DNA from: Gemmata sp.
GTDB lineage: Bacteria; Planctomycetota; Planctomycetia; Gemmatales; Gemmataceae
Assembly: GCA_025055115.1 (NCBI GenBank)
Contig: JANWYJ010000014.1
Location: 1 to 52,824, forward strand
Direction: 5' to 3'
DNA length: 52,824 bases
The notes under the pieces are model-generated. The model was not told where the DNA came from, did not search any database, and saw only the letters and a list, made by a program, of their open reading frames with translations. A program made the translations under genes and the position numbers. Below, in pieces: positions 9,423-17,899 of the stretch (its first letter is position 1; every line of letters begins with the position of its first letter).

Positions 9423-10274
9423 ATGCAGCGAGTGTGGCTGATGATGCTCTGCGCCGCGGCCTTGGGGTGCCTTCATCGCCCGGAGCGGCCTGCGGTCGGC
9501 TCCGTGGTTCGTTCGCTAGCACCGGCCGCGGTGGTGGAGGGGCTTTATCTGGAATCGCTTCTGCTCGAACGGCCCTGGGGCGATTCGTTCCTCAACGACG
9601 AGTTATGGAAATTCACCCTGCCGGTCGGTTCGCAGGAAACCCGTGTGCTGTTGGCGGAGAATGGCTTGCGTGCCGGCATATTGACCGGTCATTTACCGCC
9701 CCGCTTTCAAAAACTGTTGGAAGACGACGCCGCTGTCGTCAACCCCCGCGGGCTGACCTTCGCCCTCCGTCGTGACGAAGTGATTCCCACCGCCGGTCCG
9801 CACGACAAATGCCACTTCCAGTTCTTATCCGACCTTGCCCGTCCGCGCGTGCCTGTGCGCTTTTCTAACGCTCGTGCGGGCATTCTCGTCCGTCCGGAAG
9901 CGACTGCCGACAACCGGGTTCAGCTCCTCTGTGAACCACGGATTCAATACGGCGAAAAACGCGAATGGTTTCGCCCATCCACCGATAACACGGAGTTTGT
10001 GAAACATCAAGAAGTCCCACAGGCCCGGTATCCGGAGTGTGCCTTTGAGACCGTGTTGAGTCGCGACGATTATTTGCTGATCGGTTGTTCTGAAGAACAC
10101 CACGATACGTTGGGCGAAGCTCTCTTCCGCGTGGAGGCACATCAGGTGCCGTATCAGCGGGTTTTGGTGCTGCGCAGCTGGGTGGTCAATGCGAAGGCGT
10201 CGTCTGATCTGCCCGCGCTGGGGTCGCCCCGGCGGCCGTCGATCGCCGCCCAAGCCGCAGCCAGCTGCCGCTGA
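9423..10274 (+). CDS. Putative lipoprotein of unknown function
   Basis: 283 residues. The N-terminus is a lipoprotein signal: a basic start, hydrophobic core LMMLCAAALG and a lipobox cysteine, so export and lipid anchoring are expected. The mature part has no family I recognise; features include LERPWGDSFLNDELWKF, a NPRGLTFALRR segment and a long strand-rich C-terminal half. The start ATG 9423 follows AGGAA (9408-9412); the frame extends 54 nt further upstream, but that would bury the signal peptide. It is convergent with the minus-strand zinc-ribbon gene. Call as planctomycete-type hypothetical lipoprotein. Confidence 0.72.
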   Translation: MQRVWLMMLCAAALGCLHRPERPAVGSVVRSLAPAAVVEGLYLESLLLERPWGDSFLNDELWKFTLPVGSQETRVLLAENGLRAGILTGHLPPRFQKLLEDDAAVVNPRGLTFALRRDEVIPTAGPHDKCHFQFLSDLARPRVPVRFSNARAGILVRPEATADNRVQLLCEPRIQYGEKREWFRPSTDNTEFVKHQEVPQARYPECAFETVLSRDDYLLIGCSEEHHDTLGEALFRVEAHQVPYQRVLVLRSWVVNAKASSDLPALGSPRRPSIAAQAAASCR

Positions 10275-10315
10275 CTGTAAGTCATCCCGCAAATAGAAGT
10301 TACGACAACAAACAC

Positions 10316-11083
10316 TCAGCTACCCCGGCGACGCCACAACCACGCCCCCACCGTCGCCTGCCGCTTGTGACAAAGCCGATAACCCAGGCTCAGGGCCACC
10401 GGCGCCGCCGCCCACAACAACAAATCCCTGAGGGGAAACTGCAACGCCCAAGCGGCTTCAGCGAGCACGTCCTGCGTCGATTTCCCCACCAGCCATTCCC
10501 CGAGCATCATTCCAGTAGCGATTAAGAGGACCAAGACGATCCGATCGACCACCCCCGGCCATAACACCGAGTCCGGTTTCTCCACGTTCCGACGCGGTGC
10601 GGAAGGCTCAAGCAACGGTCGTGATGGTGGCCGGAGGATTGGCGGGGCCAGGAAGTCGACTTTGATCTCGCCCAGGGTATCTGCGGGTAGCCCCGTCGAT
10701 TGCTGTTGGCCGAACCGCTGGCGCTGAATGTCGCTGCGGCTGACCAGCGTGGGGCCAGCGACGTTGAAATCGATGTCTGGCGACGAATCAGGCTTCGTGA
10801 CCAGGATATCGTCGTCGTCGAGTTGGTCTTCGGGCCAGACCGGTTGCCCTGGCGCCGGTTGCCCCGGCGCCGGTAGGGGAACCAGTGGGGGCGGAACCAC
10901 TGGAGTCCCTCGGGATGGCGGCGGCGGTGGGGACCACGACTCACACGAAGTCACCGGCGGCGGCGACGATCCGCGTGGTGCGCTGATCCGCTGCCCACAG
11001 TGTTTGCAAACCAACGGCAAACCCGCCAACGCGGGCAATAGTTCATACGGCCGCTGGCATTGCGGACAATCGAAACGGACCAC
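10316..11083 (-). CDS. Zinc-ribbon protein with C-terminal membrane helices
   Basis: 255 residues, GTG start. The N-terminus has a two-CxxC zinc ribbon (FDCPQCQRPYELL ... LVCKHCGQRI), followed by a long Pro-rich low-complexity linker and two hydrophobic segments in the last 75 residues (IVLVLLIATGMMLGEWLVG and LRDLLLWAAAPVALSLGY). This layout, ribbon inside and one or two helices, is common in planctomycete hypothetical proteins. Function unknown. Upstream the frame closes at a TGA within 12 nt, so the start cannot lie far from 11083. A related layout occurs at 39303-39950. Confidence 0.68.
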   Translation of the reverse strand: MVRFDCPQCQRPYELLPALAGLPLVCKHCGQRISAPRGSSPPPVTSCESWSPPPPPSRGTPVVPPPLVPLPAPGQPAPGQPVWPEDQLDDDDILVTKPDSSPDIDFNVAGPTLVSRSDIQRQRFGQQQSTGLPADTLGEIKVDFLAPPILRPPSRPLLEPSAPRRNVEKPDSVLWPGVVDRIVLVLLIATGMMLGEWLVGKSTQDVLAEAAWALQFPLRDLLLWAAAPVALSLGYRLCHKRQATVGAWLWRRRGS

Positions 11084-11162
11084 ACCCAGAACTCACCGAG
11101 TGAAAAAAACCACTGTTATTCGCAATGTAGTACATTCCGCGACGATTCTGAAAATTCCTGAT

Positions 11163-11191
11163 TTGACAAACGCCGGGGCATCGCGCACAAT
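11163..11191 (+). promoter_or_regulatory. Candidate sigma-70-like promoter of the ParB-like gene
   Basis: A perfect -35 hexamer TTGACA (11163-11168) is followed, after 17 bp, by CACAAT (11186-11191, 4 of 6 matches to TATAAT). The region is AT-rich compared with its surroundings and the ATG lies about 44 nt further downstream. Housekeeping promoters of planctomycetes are poorly defined, so this is a consensus match only. Confidence 0.45.
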
Positions 11192-11234
11192 ACTATTCAG
11201 ATGTTCAGAAATGATTCTGCGGAGGGCCGGAAGT

Positions 11235-11744
11235 ATGGTTTGTGGGGAGTTTCGTGAATTGCCACTGGGGCAGTTGAAGCCGGCACCGTACCATCCGCGG
11301 CGGGTGTTAGCGGCGTCGTCGGCGGCGTATCGGAAGTTGAAGGCGAGCGTGGCCCACTTTGGGCTGGTGGAGCCGTTGGTGTGGAATGAGCGAACCGGCC
11401 ATGTGGTCGGTGGTCATCTGCGTCTGCGCATTGTGCGGGAATTGGGCTTTCAGGAGGTGCCTGTGGCTGTGGTTCGGCTCGATGAAGTGAGTGAGAAAGC
11501 GTTGAATATCGTGTTGAACAATCCGGAAGCCCAGGGTCGCTATCATGCGGCTCAACTGGCGAATCTGGTCGTCGAGCTGGATGCCTGCGGGCAACTGCCT
11601 CCGACGGGGTTAGCACGCACGGTCTTGTCGGTGCTGCGCTTGCGACCGGCTTCTTCGGCGCCACGACCGATGGTTGCGACCGATCGTGTGGAAATGACGG
11701 CCCTAACCGATCGGGCCACCGACTCCCGGCTGACGGACCAATAG
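11235..11744 (+). CDS. ParB/Srx-like N-terminal domain protein
   Basis: 169 residues. The first 90 residues resemble the ParB N-terminal (ParB/sulfiredoxin) domain: LPLGQLKPAPYHPRRV, a helix and then FGLVEPLVWNERTGHVVGGHLRLRIVRELG, the typical QPLVVNxxTGxLVxGHxRLxAxxxLG pattern. A KorB-like DNA-binding helix-turn-helix and dimer domain are not evident, so it is not a full chromosomal ParB. Such short proteins are often found beside phage or methyltransferase genes, but none is here. ATG 11235 is backed by GGAGG at 11221-11225. Confidence 0.72.
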   Translation: MVCGEFRELPLGQLKPAPYHPRRVLAASSAAYRKLKASVAHFGLVEPLVWNERTGHVVGGHLRLRIVRELGFQEVPVAVVRLDEVSEKALNIVLNNPEAQGRYHAAQLANLVVELDACGQLPPTGLARTVLSVLRLRPASSAPRPMVATDRVEMTALTDRATDSRLTDQ

Positions 11745-11999
11745 GATCAACGGATGCGCCATCATGATGTCCTTGTTCACGTTCGCCCGCCCAGTTGATC
11801 TGTGTCAGTGGGCTGGGGGCCGTTTTGCATGGTCTGTAGCGACCTTGCTTGTTTGCTCGACGAGACCACCGAGGCAAACTACGGGCTTCCAGAAGTTTTC
11901 CCGGCGTCCCGATGTTGCTGCCCTTACTTCGCCGAAGCTAACTGTGTCGTTTCACCAACTCCGTTGGGTTGACGCTCTCGCCAATCAGGAGCCGCCTCG

Positions 12000-13346
12000 A
12001 TGCTCGACATCGTGTTATATCGTCATGGGCTAGTCTCTTGTCTGGGTTGTGGGAATCTGTCGCGGCGCGATCTTCTTCGCGGCGGCGTGTTGGCGGGGTT
12101 GACACTCCCAGGGGGGCTTGCGGGGAAGTCTTCAGCAGCCATCGCGACTGAGTCGCGCCGCCGACGGGCGACGGCCGATGCGGCGATTGTTGTTTTCCTG
12201 GGTGGCGGTTTCTCGCATCTTGATACGTTCGACCCAAAACCCGAGGCACCCGCGGAAATTCGCGGTCCCTATCGCCCCATCGACACCGCCATCCCCGGTT
12301 TGCATCTGAGCGAGCACCTTCCGTTACTGGCCCAAGTGATGGACAAAGTCGCTGTGGTTCGTTCGCTGTCGCATGATAGTGAACATCATGAAACCGCAAC
12401 CAATGCGGTCCTCTCGGGTCGTTTTGGCAGCCCGTTTGGGGATTATCCAGCCCTCGGCGCGGTAGTGGCGCACGAAACCGAGGGTACTGGTTCGCTGCCT
12501 TCTTATGTGGCGATTCCGCGGAATCCGTCGTTCACCTGGGAGTTGGGGAAAAGTGCCTTTCTGGGGCGCCGTTACGAGGCCTTCCCGGCTGGCGATCCGT
12601 GTCGACCGTATTCGGTGGTCGATGGGGCTGGGTTGTCGGTCCGGTCGCGACCATGGCCGTTTCCGTGTATTGACAAATCGTTGTCCCTGGTGGAACACGC
12701 GGACCGTATGGAACACGCGGACCGTAAGCCCAGCATGCGGCCCGAGAAATCGGGGGCGATGTCGCAGCCACCTTTCTTTTCGCAGGAATTTCGCCGTGCG
12801 TTGGCTCTCAATCGCGAATCGGAGAAACTCCGCGAGCGCTACGGCTACACGACCGCAGGGCAATCGATGCTACTTGCCCGGCGGTTGGTGGAACACGGTG
12901 TCCGCTTCGTGACGGTGAACTACCCAGGCTGGGATCACCATCGCGCTATCTTCGAACAGTTGAATCACAAACTACCCGAATTGGATCGGGCCTTATCCGC
13001 ACTCATCGACGACCTGAATACGCGCGGCTTGCTTGCACGCACACTGTTGGTTGTGATGGGAGAATTTGGGCGGGCACCCAAGATCAACACGTTCGCGGGG
13101 CGCGATCACTGGAGTCCGGCGGCGTCGCTGCTGTTGGCTGGGGCCGGCGTTCGCGCAGGAGCAGTTCTGGGCCAAACCGACCGACACGGGGCCTTTGTGA
13201 CGCACCGGCCAGTTTCGCCGGCCGATGTTGCATACACCATTCTCGCTTCCTTCGGCATCGATCCGCGGCAACCGCTCACCACACCCGATGGCCGATCCAT
13301 CGCCATCCTCGATCGTGGTCAGTTGATCAACGAGCTTATCGAGTAG
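12000..13346 (+). CDS. DUF1501 family exported protein
   Basis: 448 residues. The N-terminus carries a twin-arginine-type motif (SRRDLLRGG) and a hydrophobic segment, fitting TAT export. The body is the sulfatase/alkaline phosphatase-like DUF1501 fold: FLGGGFSHLDTFDPKPEAP, IRGPYRPIDTAIPGLHLSE, GEFGRAPKIN and GRDHWSPAAS. Function of the family is unknown; in planctomycetes it is usually paired with a cytochrome-c-like DUF1553 gene, which is absent here. AGGAG at 11987-11991 supports the start. An exact 18-bp tandem duplication inserts the repeat EHADRM/EHADRK near residue 235. A paralogue lies at 23504. Confidence 0.88.
   Translation: MLDIVLYRHGLVSCLGCGNLSRRDLLRGGVLAGLTLPGGLAGKSSAAIATESRRRRATADAAIVVFLGGGFSHLDTFDPKPEAPAEIRGPYRPIDTAIPGLHLSEHLPLLAQVMDKVAVVRSLSHDSEHHETATNAVLSGRFGSPFGDYPALGAVVAHETEGTGSLPSYVAIPRNPSFTWELGKSAFLGRRYEAFPAGDPCRPYSVVDGAGLSVRSRPWPFPCIDKSLSLVEHADRMEHADRKPSMRPEKSGAMSQPPFFSQEFRRALALNRESEKLRERYGYTTAGQSMLLARRLVEHGVRFVTVNYPGWDHHRAIFEQLNHKLPELDRALSALIDDLNTRGLLARTLLVVMGEFGRAPKINTFAGRDHWSPAASLLLAGAGVRAGAVLGQTDRHGAFVTHRPVSPADVAYTILASFGIDPRQPLTTPDGRSIAILDRGQLINELIE
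12691..12726. repeat. In-frame 18-bp tandem duplication
   Basis: Positions 12691-12708 and 12709-12726 are identical. The duplication lies inside the DUF1501 gene and repeats six codons (core EHADR) without breaking the frame. The exact identity suggests a recent event. Confidence 0.95.
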
Positions 13347-13507
13347 TTTCCCATGCCGATATCCCGCGGCGGCCAAAGACCTCGATCAGGATCGCCCATC
13401 GGGTATCCGCGCTAGCCGGAGTTCGCTGTTTGGGAGTTGGCTGTTTTCAGTCACGCGACGGGAAACGGATGCGTGGCCGTGCCCCCCTCCGGAGGCACTG
13501 CGGCGTC

Positions 13508-13561
13508 AACGATGGTTGCGAGAAAGTGAAAACGATGGTTGCGAGAAAGTGAAAACGATGG
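13508..13561. repeat. 23-bp tandem repeat upstream of TPR gene
   Basis: Two identical 23-bp units (13508-13530 and 13531-13553) beginning AACGATGGTTGCGAG, plus an 8-bp third start (13554-13561). It sits in the 373-nt gap between the DUF1501 gene and the TPR gene, a stretch that otherwise holds only the candidate promoter at 13637-13665. Confidence 0.9.
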
Positions 13562-13636
13562 CGAAAGAAAAATGAAGACGCCAAGTGCAAACGTTATAAC
13601 CGGACGTTGTGGGCGGAAAAGCTGGGCTGAGCGGCG

Positions 13637-13665
13637 TTTGCATCATTTTGACCGCGATGTATAAT
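13637..13665 (+). promoter_or_regulatory. Candidate promoter of the TPR gene
   Basis: TTTGCA (13637-13642, 4 of 6 to the -35 consensus), a 17-bp spacer and a perfect TATAAT (13660-13665). The expected transcript start would leave a leader of about 45-50 nt before the ATG at 13720. Consensus match only. Confidence 0.5.
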
Positions 13666-13719
13666 TGCGCAAAACAGGTGGCGTTTTCCGCAACCTGTGT
13701 CTGTCGCAGGGGGACGATT

Positions 13720-14160
13720 ATGCCGCACCCCAAGCGTTCCAGCTCCACAACCGGTCACTATCCGCCCGGTTCCATTATCGCCGTTCTGGCGGAGCGCTCG
13801 CAACTCGACTTCGAGCTGGACTTTTATTCGCGAATACTCGCGGCTGTGCCCGATTTTGCTGAAGTTCTGCGGGTGCAAGCTTGCAACTACACTCTCAAAG
13901 GTCGCTTGCACGAAGGATTGGCCATCGACGAAAAGCTCGTTGCGGTTCGCCCGACCGATGCTACCGCCCACTATAACTTGGCGTGCCGCTACGCTCTGCT
14001 GAAGCAGCCGGATAAAGCGATCAGCACGCTGCGCAAAGCGGTGGAGTTGGGTTATCGCGACTTCGCCTATATGCGAGAAGACCACGACCTCGATTCGATT
14101 CGCAAAGACCCCCGCTTCCGCAAGTTGATGAAAGAATTTGCTCCACAATCCGAGTGGTAA
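13720..14160 (+). CDS. TPR-repeat protein
   Basis: 146 residues with two to three tetratricopeptide-like helix pairs: residues about 50-80 (FAEVLRVQACNYTLKGRLHEGLAID) and 85-120 (DATAHYNLACRYALLKQPDKAISTLRKAVELGY). The ending DFAYMREDHDLDSIRKDPRFRKLMKEF is the usual 'last TPR then D-x-D-P-RF' tail of bacterial TPR scaffolds. No signal peptide. The ATG at 13720 has an AGGGGG ribosome site; the frame runs further upstream but across the candidate promoter. Binding partner unknown. Confidence 0.8.
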   Translation: MPHPKRSSSTTGHYPPGSIIAVLAERSQLDFELDFYSRILAAVPDFAEVLRVQACNYTLKGRLHEGLAIDEKLVAVRPTDATAHYNLACRYALLKQPDKAISTLRKAVELGYRDFAYMREDHDLDSIRKDPRFRKLMKEFAPQSEW

Positions 14161-14246
14161 CGCCTAATGCAAGCGTGAGAAATGGTGAGAAAGCGGCTAT
14201 AACAGCCGGTATCTCCCGTTTCTTTCGCCCTTGGGCGTGACTGACT

Positions 14247-15239
14247 ATGACCGCTCCTGCGCTTTTCACCTCGCCAGCGTCTGATGCGGCCCGGGCCGCG
14301 TTTGCAACCAAACCCCGCGGATTGGTCGATAAAGTGATGACGGTCGCCGAAGCGGTAGGCCGGTTCGTTCACGATGGCGACTACTTAGCGATTGGCGGCT
14401 TTGGCACCAATCGCATCCCGACCGCCGTCTGTCATGAGATTCTGCGGCAGAACAAGCAGAAACTGGCTTTGTCGGGGCATACGGCCACACACGATTTCCA
14501 AATTTTGGCCGCTGGCAACCTCACCGGGCGTGGGCAGTTGCTCGCCAAGGTCGATGTGGCCTATGTTGTTGGTTTGGAAGCGCGGGGGCTTTCGCCTCAC
14601 AGCCGCCGGGTTCTCGAATCGGGGACCGTCGAAGTGGTGGAATGGAGCAATTACACCCTGGCGCTGCGCTATACAGCCGCCGCGATGGGGGTACCGTTTG
14701 TTCCGGTGCGGTCGTTGCTGGGGACTGATACGCTCCGCCACAGCCCGGCGAAGGAAATCACTTGCCCGTTTACGGGGGAAAAACTGGTGGCGATTCCCGC
14801 CCTGTACCCGGATGTCGCCGCGATTCATGTTCACGAAGCCGACCGGTATGGCAATTGCCGCTTCAGCGGCACTTCTGTGGCGGATATCGACTTGGCTCGC
14901 GCCGCCAAACGGGTCATCATCACCTGCGAGCGCCTCGTACCCCATGAGGAAATGCGGCGTGAACCGCACCGCACACAGATTCCGTTTTTGTGCGTCGATG
15001 CGGTGTGCGAAGTGCCGTTTGGCAGCTATCCGGGCAATATGCCCGGTGAGTATTTCTCGGATGAAGACCATTTGAAAGCCTGGATGGAAGCGGAGAAAGA
15101 CCCCGCGGCCTTCGCGCAATTTCTCGACGATCACATCTTCGGCGTGAAAGACTTCGCCGAGTACATCGACCAATGCGGCGGGTTGAAACGGATGCAAGCA
15201 CTCCGTCAGCGCGAATTGCTCTTGCATCTGGGGCGTTGA
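14247..15239 (+). CDS. CoA-transferase family I, subunit A-like
   Basis: 330 residues, similar in length and pattern to the alpha subunit of glutaconate-type CoA-transferases: VADVIxDGDxLAIGGFGxNRIP near residue 45, GLEARGLSPHSRR, HVHEADRYGNCRFSGTS and PFGSYPGNMPGEYFSDEDHLKAW. The alpha subunit binds CoA acceptor; the catalytic glutamate is normally in the beta subunit. No beta subunit gene is next to it, so it is either paired with a distant gene or acts differently. The ribosome site before ATG 14247 is weak. Confidence 0.85.
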   Translation: MTAPALFTSPASDAARAAFATKPRGLVDKVMTVAEAVGRFVHDGDYLAIGGFGTNRIPTAVCHEILRQNKQKLALSGHTATHDFQILAAGNLTGRGQLLAKVDVAYVVGLEARGLSPHSRRVLESGTVEVVEWSNYTLALRYTAAAMGVPFVPVRSLLGTDTLRHSPAKEITCPFTGEKLVAIPALYPDVAAIHVHEADRYGNCRFSGTSVADIDLARAAKRVIITCERLVPHEEMRREPHRTQIPFLCVDAVCEVPFGSYPGNMPGEYFSDEDHLKAWMEAEKDPAAFAQFLDDHIFGVKDFAEYIDQCGGLKRMQALRQRELLLHLGR

Positions 15240-15313
15240 GGCTCACTCACGTCGGACGGTTGCGGCGGCTGGTTGTGATTGGCTGATCTTTCACTCTCTA
15301 AGAGGAGGCGATC

Positions 15314-15799
15314 ATGAGTCGGACGGTGTTGGTGGCTGGTATCGGGTGGTGTCTGGCAACTGTTGCGGCCGTGGCCGACGAGGCCAAGGGGGAGAAAGTC
15401 TCAGCGGTTGTCAGTACCGATTACTTCGAGAAGAATAACTCCGGACTGAAAGGTGATGTCTCGTATCTGGTTTTCACGCAGGCCGAGGCCTTCGACAAAA
15501 TCTTCCAAGCCCGGCCTCCGTTGATGGGTGGCAACAAACCAGTGCTGCTGCCCGCCGATGTTTTCGACAAACACGTGGTGGCGACGGTCATCACCCGGGG
15601 AAACGCTCTCACGACTTATCAGCTGTCGAAAGTGACTCGCGATGGCGAGACACTCTACGTCGAGTATCAGACGCAAACGGGACCACCCAGTACCGCGATG
15701 TTTGCCAGCCCGCTGATCGTCGCGGCACCGAAGGACCAGGTGAAGAAAGTCGTTTTCATCGCCAACGGCAAAACGGCCCAAACAGTGGCCGTGAAGTAG
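15314..15799 (+). CDS. Small secreted protein of unknown function
   Basis: 161 residues. The N-terminus (basic MSRTVLV, hydrophobic core, cleavage near VAAVADEA) is a Sec signal peptide, so the protein is exported to the periplasm or beyond. The mature part is strand-rich with no cysteine and no motif I recognise. A strong AGAGGAGG sits 5 nt before the ATG at 15314. It follows the CoA-transferase gene by 74 nt on the same strand. A short GC-rich inverted repeat (15800-15813) directly after the stop may end transcription but has no T-run. Confidence 0.75.
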   Translation: MSRTVLVAGIGWCLATVAAVADEAKGEKVSAVVSTDYFEKNNSGLKGDVSYLVFTQAEAFDKIFQARPPLMGGNKPVLLPADVFDKHVVATVITRGNALTTYQLSKVTRDGETLYVEYQTQTGPPSTAMFASPLIVAAPKDQVKKVVFIANGKTAQTVAVK

Positions 15800-15834
15800 A
15801 CCGCCAGGGCGGTGATGAGTGCCTAGCAAGGAAG

Positions 15835-15961
15835 TCGGCCGGGTAGAAACGCCTGGCCGCTTCGACTAAGTCTGGCCGCGTCGACTAAGTATCGACGTTG
15901 AATGGAATCCGTGTGATCGGCGGAGGAAATCGGCCGGGTAGAAACGCCTGGCCGCTTCGAC
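15835..15961. repeat. 32-bp direct repeat pair with nested 19-bp tandem repeat
   Basis: A 32-bp sequence starting TCGGCCGGGTAGAAACGCC is identical at 15835-15866 and 15930-15961 (95-bp offset). A 19-bp unit overlapping the first copy is tandemly repeated at 15853-15871 and 15872-15890 with one mismatch. The block fills the gap between two convergent genes. Confidence 0.9.
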
Positions 15962-15980
15962 GGATCATGCCCGCGCCACC

Positions 15981-16514
15981 CTACGCCTTAGTGGCGCCGT
16001 CGTTCCTCTGCATGCGTTCCCATAACAGCAGGGAGGTAACGGTTTTGGCGTCGCGGATGGTGCCATCGAGGCACATCCGAATCGCTTCGGTCAGACGGAC
16101 AACGATGGGTTCGAGTTTCTCGTCAGGCTCGGGCCGAGCCGTGCCGGGGGTGAGTTCTTCGGCGATGAAGAGGTGCAATTTCTCATCGAGTAAGCCCGGG
16201 GAAGCATAGATGTAGCCGAGGCTGCGCCAGCGGGCGGCGTGGTAGCCGGTTTCTTCTCGGAGTTCGCGTTCGGCACATTGTTGCAACGTTTCCGTGGGTT
16301 CCACGGTGCCTGCGGGGACTTCCCACAGTGTTTCGCCGACGACGAAGCGATAGTTCCGCAGCAGCACGACATGGTCGGCATCGACCACTGGTAGAATCAC
16401 GACCGCACCGGGATGGCGAATGGCGTCGCGGTGAATGACGCGGCCCTCGGCAGTTTGCAGTGTGTCCACCTCCACGCGAATCCGTCGGCCGACATATACG
16501 GTTTCTACAGCCAT
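15981..16514 (-). CDS. NUDIX hydrolase, ADP-ribose pyrophosphatase-like
   Basis: 177 residues. The complete Nudix box G-x5-E-x7-REUxEExGU is present (GTVEPTE ... RELREETGY), preceded by ETLWEVPAG, the arrangement of ADP-ribose/ADP-sugar pyrophosphatases (NudF/YffH type). Hydrolyses a nucleoside diphosphate linked to another moiety, with Mg2+. Exact substrate is inferred. Stands alone between two convergently or divergently placed genes; it is divergent from the site-2 protease gene with a 122-nt gap. Confidence 0.9.
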   Translation of the reverse strand: MAVETVYVGRRIRVEVDTLQTAEGRVIHRDAIRHPGAVVILPVVDADHVVLLRNYRFVVGETLWEVPAGTVEPTETLQQCAERELREETGYHAARWRSLGYIYASPGLLDEKLHLFIAEELTPGTARPEPDEKLEPIVVRLTEAIRMCLDGTIRDAKTVTSLLLWERMQRNDGATKA

Positions 16515-16636
16515 GAAGTCCTCGCGGCGATGCAGTCGTCTTCGGCGGGTGAACTCTGGAAGCCACCGCCCCCCCGATGGTAGATTATTCTTAGACCACC
16601 GGCAACCCGTTCGCGACGCGAGAGTGAGTCCGTCCG

Positions 16637-17836
16637 ATGCGTGATCCGATGAGTTGGGCCGTACCCCTGTTCCGGGTGTTCGGTATCCACATCAAAATCC
16701 ACATTTTCTTTTTCATTATCGTTCTGGGCTTGTTCCTGCGACAGATGACACTGTTGCAGTACGACAACGTCTGGTGGGTGGATATTTTTTTGCTCACCGT
16801 GGTGGTATTGTTCGGCAGCGTGTTATTGCACGAGTTTGGCCACTGTTTTGGTGCGCGGCATGTTGGCGGTGATGCGAGTGAGATTCTCATCTGGCCCTTG
16901 GGCGGGCTGGCGTACACCGACATTCCCCATCGGTGGAAGGCGTTGTTTTTCACCGTGGCCGCTGGGCCGGCTGTGAACGTCCTCATCGGGGTCGTGTGCA
17001 TCTTGGTGATTGTCGCCAGTGGTTTTTTGCCCAACCTCAACCCGCTGAGCGATCCGTATTTCACCAAAATGACCAACTACCGCGATGGCCGCGTGTATAC
17101 CAGCCGTTATTCTACGCAGGTGTACAAAGCCGGGACGGCTGAGAAACCAACGGCCGAAGAAGTCAGTGCGCGTTGGCGTGACTACGAGCAGAAATACGGA
17201 GCGGTTCCGAAATACACCGATACCGCGGCCTATGCCGATGCCATGAAGCGGATGAACCTGGAACGCACCCTGGCACCGACAGCGGTGGTGTGGGCGCAGC
17301 GCATTTTGTGGCTCAACTGGCTGCTGTTTCTGTTCAACATGATTCCGGCGTATCCGCTCGATGGCGGGCAGCTGCTGCAGGCGCTGGTGTGGGCACGGAC
17401 GGACCACCGGCGGGGTATTGTCGTGGCCGCGTACACGGGGTTTGCCTTCGCCATTGTGTTTCTGATTATCTCGATTGCGGCCAACGAGGCGCTGTTCCTC
17501 GGTTTGGCCTTATTCATGCTATACTCGTGCTCGATGCGGCTTACACAATTGGAAACGGACGAAGGACCGTTCGGCTATGATTTTTCGGCGGGCTACACCA
17601 GCTTGGAGAAGGATGATGAGGAAACCCGGCCGGTGAAGCGCCCGGGCTTGCTCAAGCGGTGGTGGGAAGCCCGCAAAGCCCGACGGATTGCGCGCGAAAT
17701 CGAACAACGTCAGCAGGAAGAAGCTCGTGTCGATCAACTGCTCGATAAGATTGCTCGTTTGGGCAAGGCGTCGCTAACCGACGAAGAACGCCGATTCCTG
17801 GAACGTGTCAGCGCCCGCAAACGCAACACATCGTAA
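16637..17836 (+). CDS. Site-2 protease family membrane metalloprotease (M50)
   Basis: 399 residues. Intramembrane zinc metalloprotease: HEFGH (HExxH) in the second helix region near residue 72 and the third ligand motif NMIPAYPLDGGQLL near residue 235. About six membrane segments, then a charged cytoplasmic C-terminal tail of about 85 residues rich in Arg/Glu, likely coiled-coil. No PDZ or CBS domain is seen, so it is the short M50B type. A stretch of about 70 residues between helices (residues 145-215) is soluble. Substrate unknown. Confidence 0.9.
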   Translation: MRDPMSWAVPLFRVFGIHIKIHIFFFIIVLGLFLRQMTLLQYDNVWWVDIFLLTVVVLFGSVLLHEFGHCFGARHVGGDASEILIWPLGGLAYTDIPHRWKALFFTVAAGPAVNVLIGVVCILVIVASGFLPNLNPLSDPYFTKMTNYRDGRVYTSRYSTQVYKAGTAEKPTAEEVSARWRDYEQKYGAVPKYTDTAAYADAMKRMNLERTLAPTAVVWAQRILWLNWLLFLFNMIPAYPLDGGQLLQALVWARTDHRRGIVVAAYTGFAFAIVFLIISIAANEALFLGLALFMLYSCSMRLTQLETDEGPFGYDFSAGYTSLEKDDEETRPVKRPGLLKRWWEARKARRIAREIEQRQQEEARVDQLLDKIARLGKASLTDEERRFLERVSARKRNTS

Positions 17837-17899
17837 AACAGCAAGCAGCTAGCGCTCTGCGTAACCCCACAGGCGAGCCTGCGCTACCAGGAGGCTATC

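Noticed and set aside
11764-12033. 89-codon frame upstream of the first DUF1501 gene
   Set aside because: No ribosome site or motif, and it overlaps the start of a well-supported gene.
14190-14205. Hairpin CGGCT/AGCCG after the TPR gene as a terminator
   Set aside because: The stem is only 5 bp and no T-run follows.
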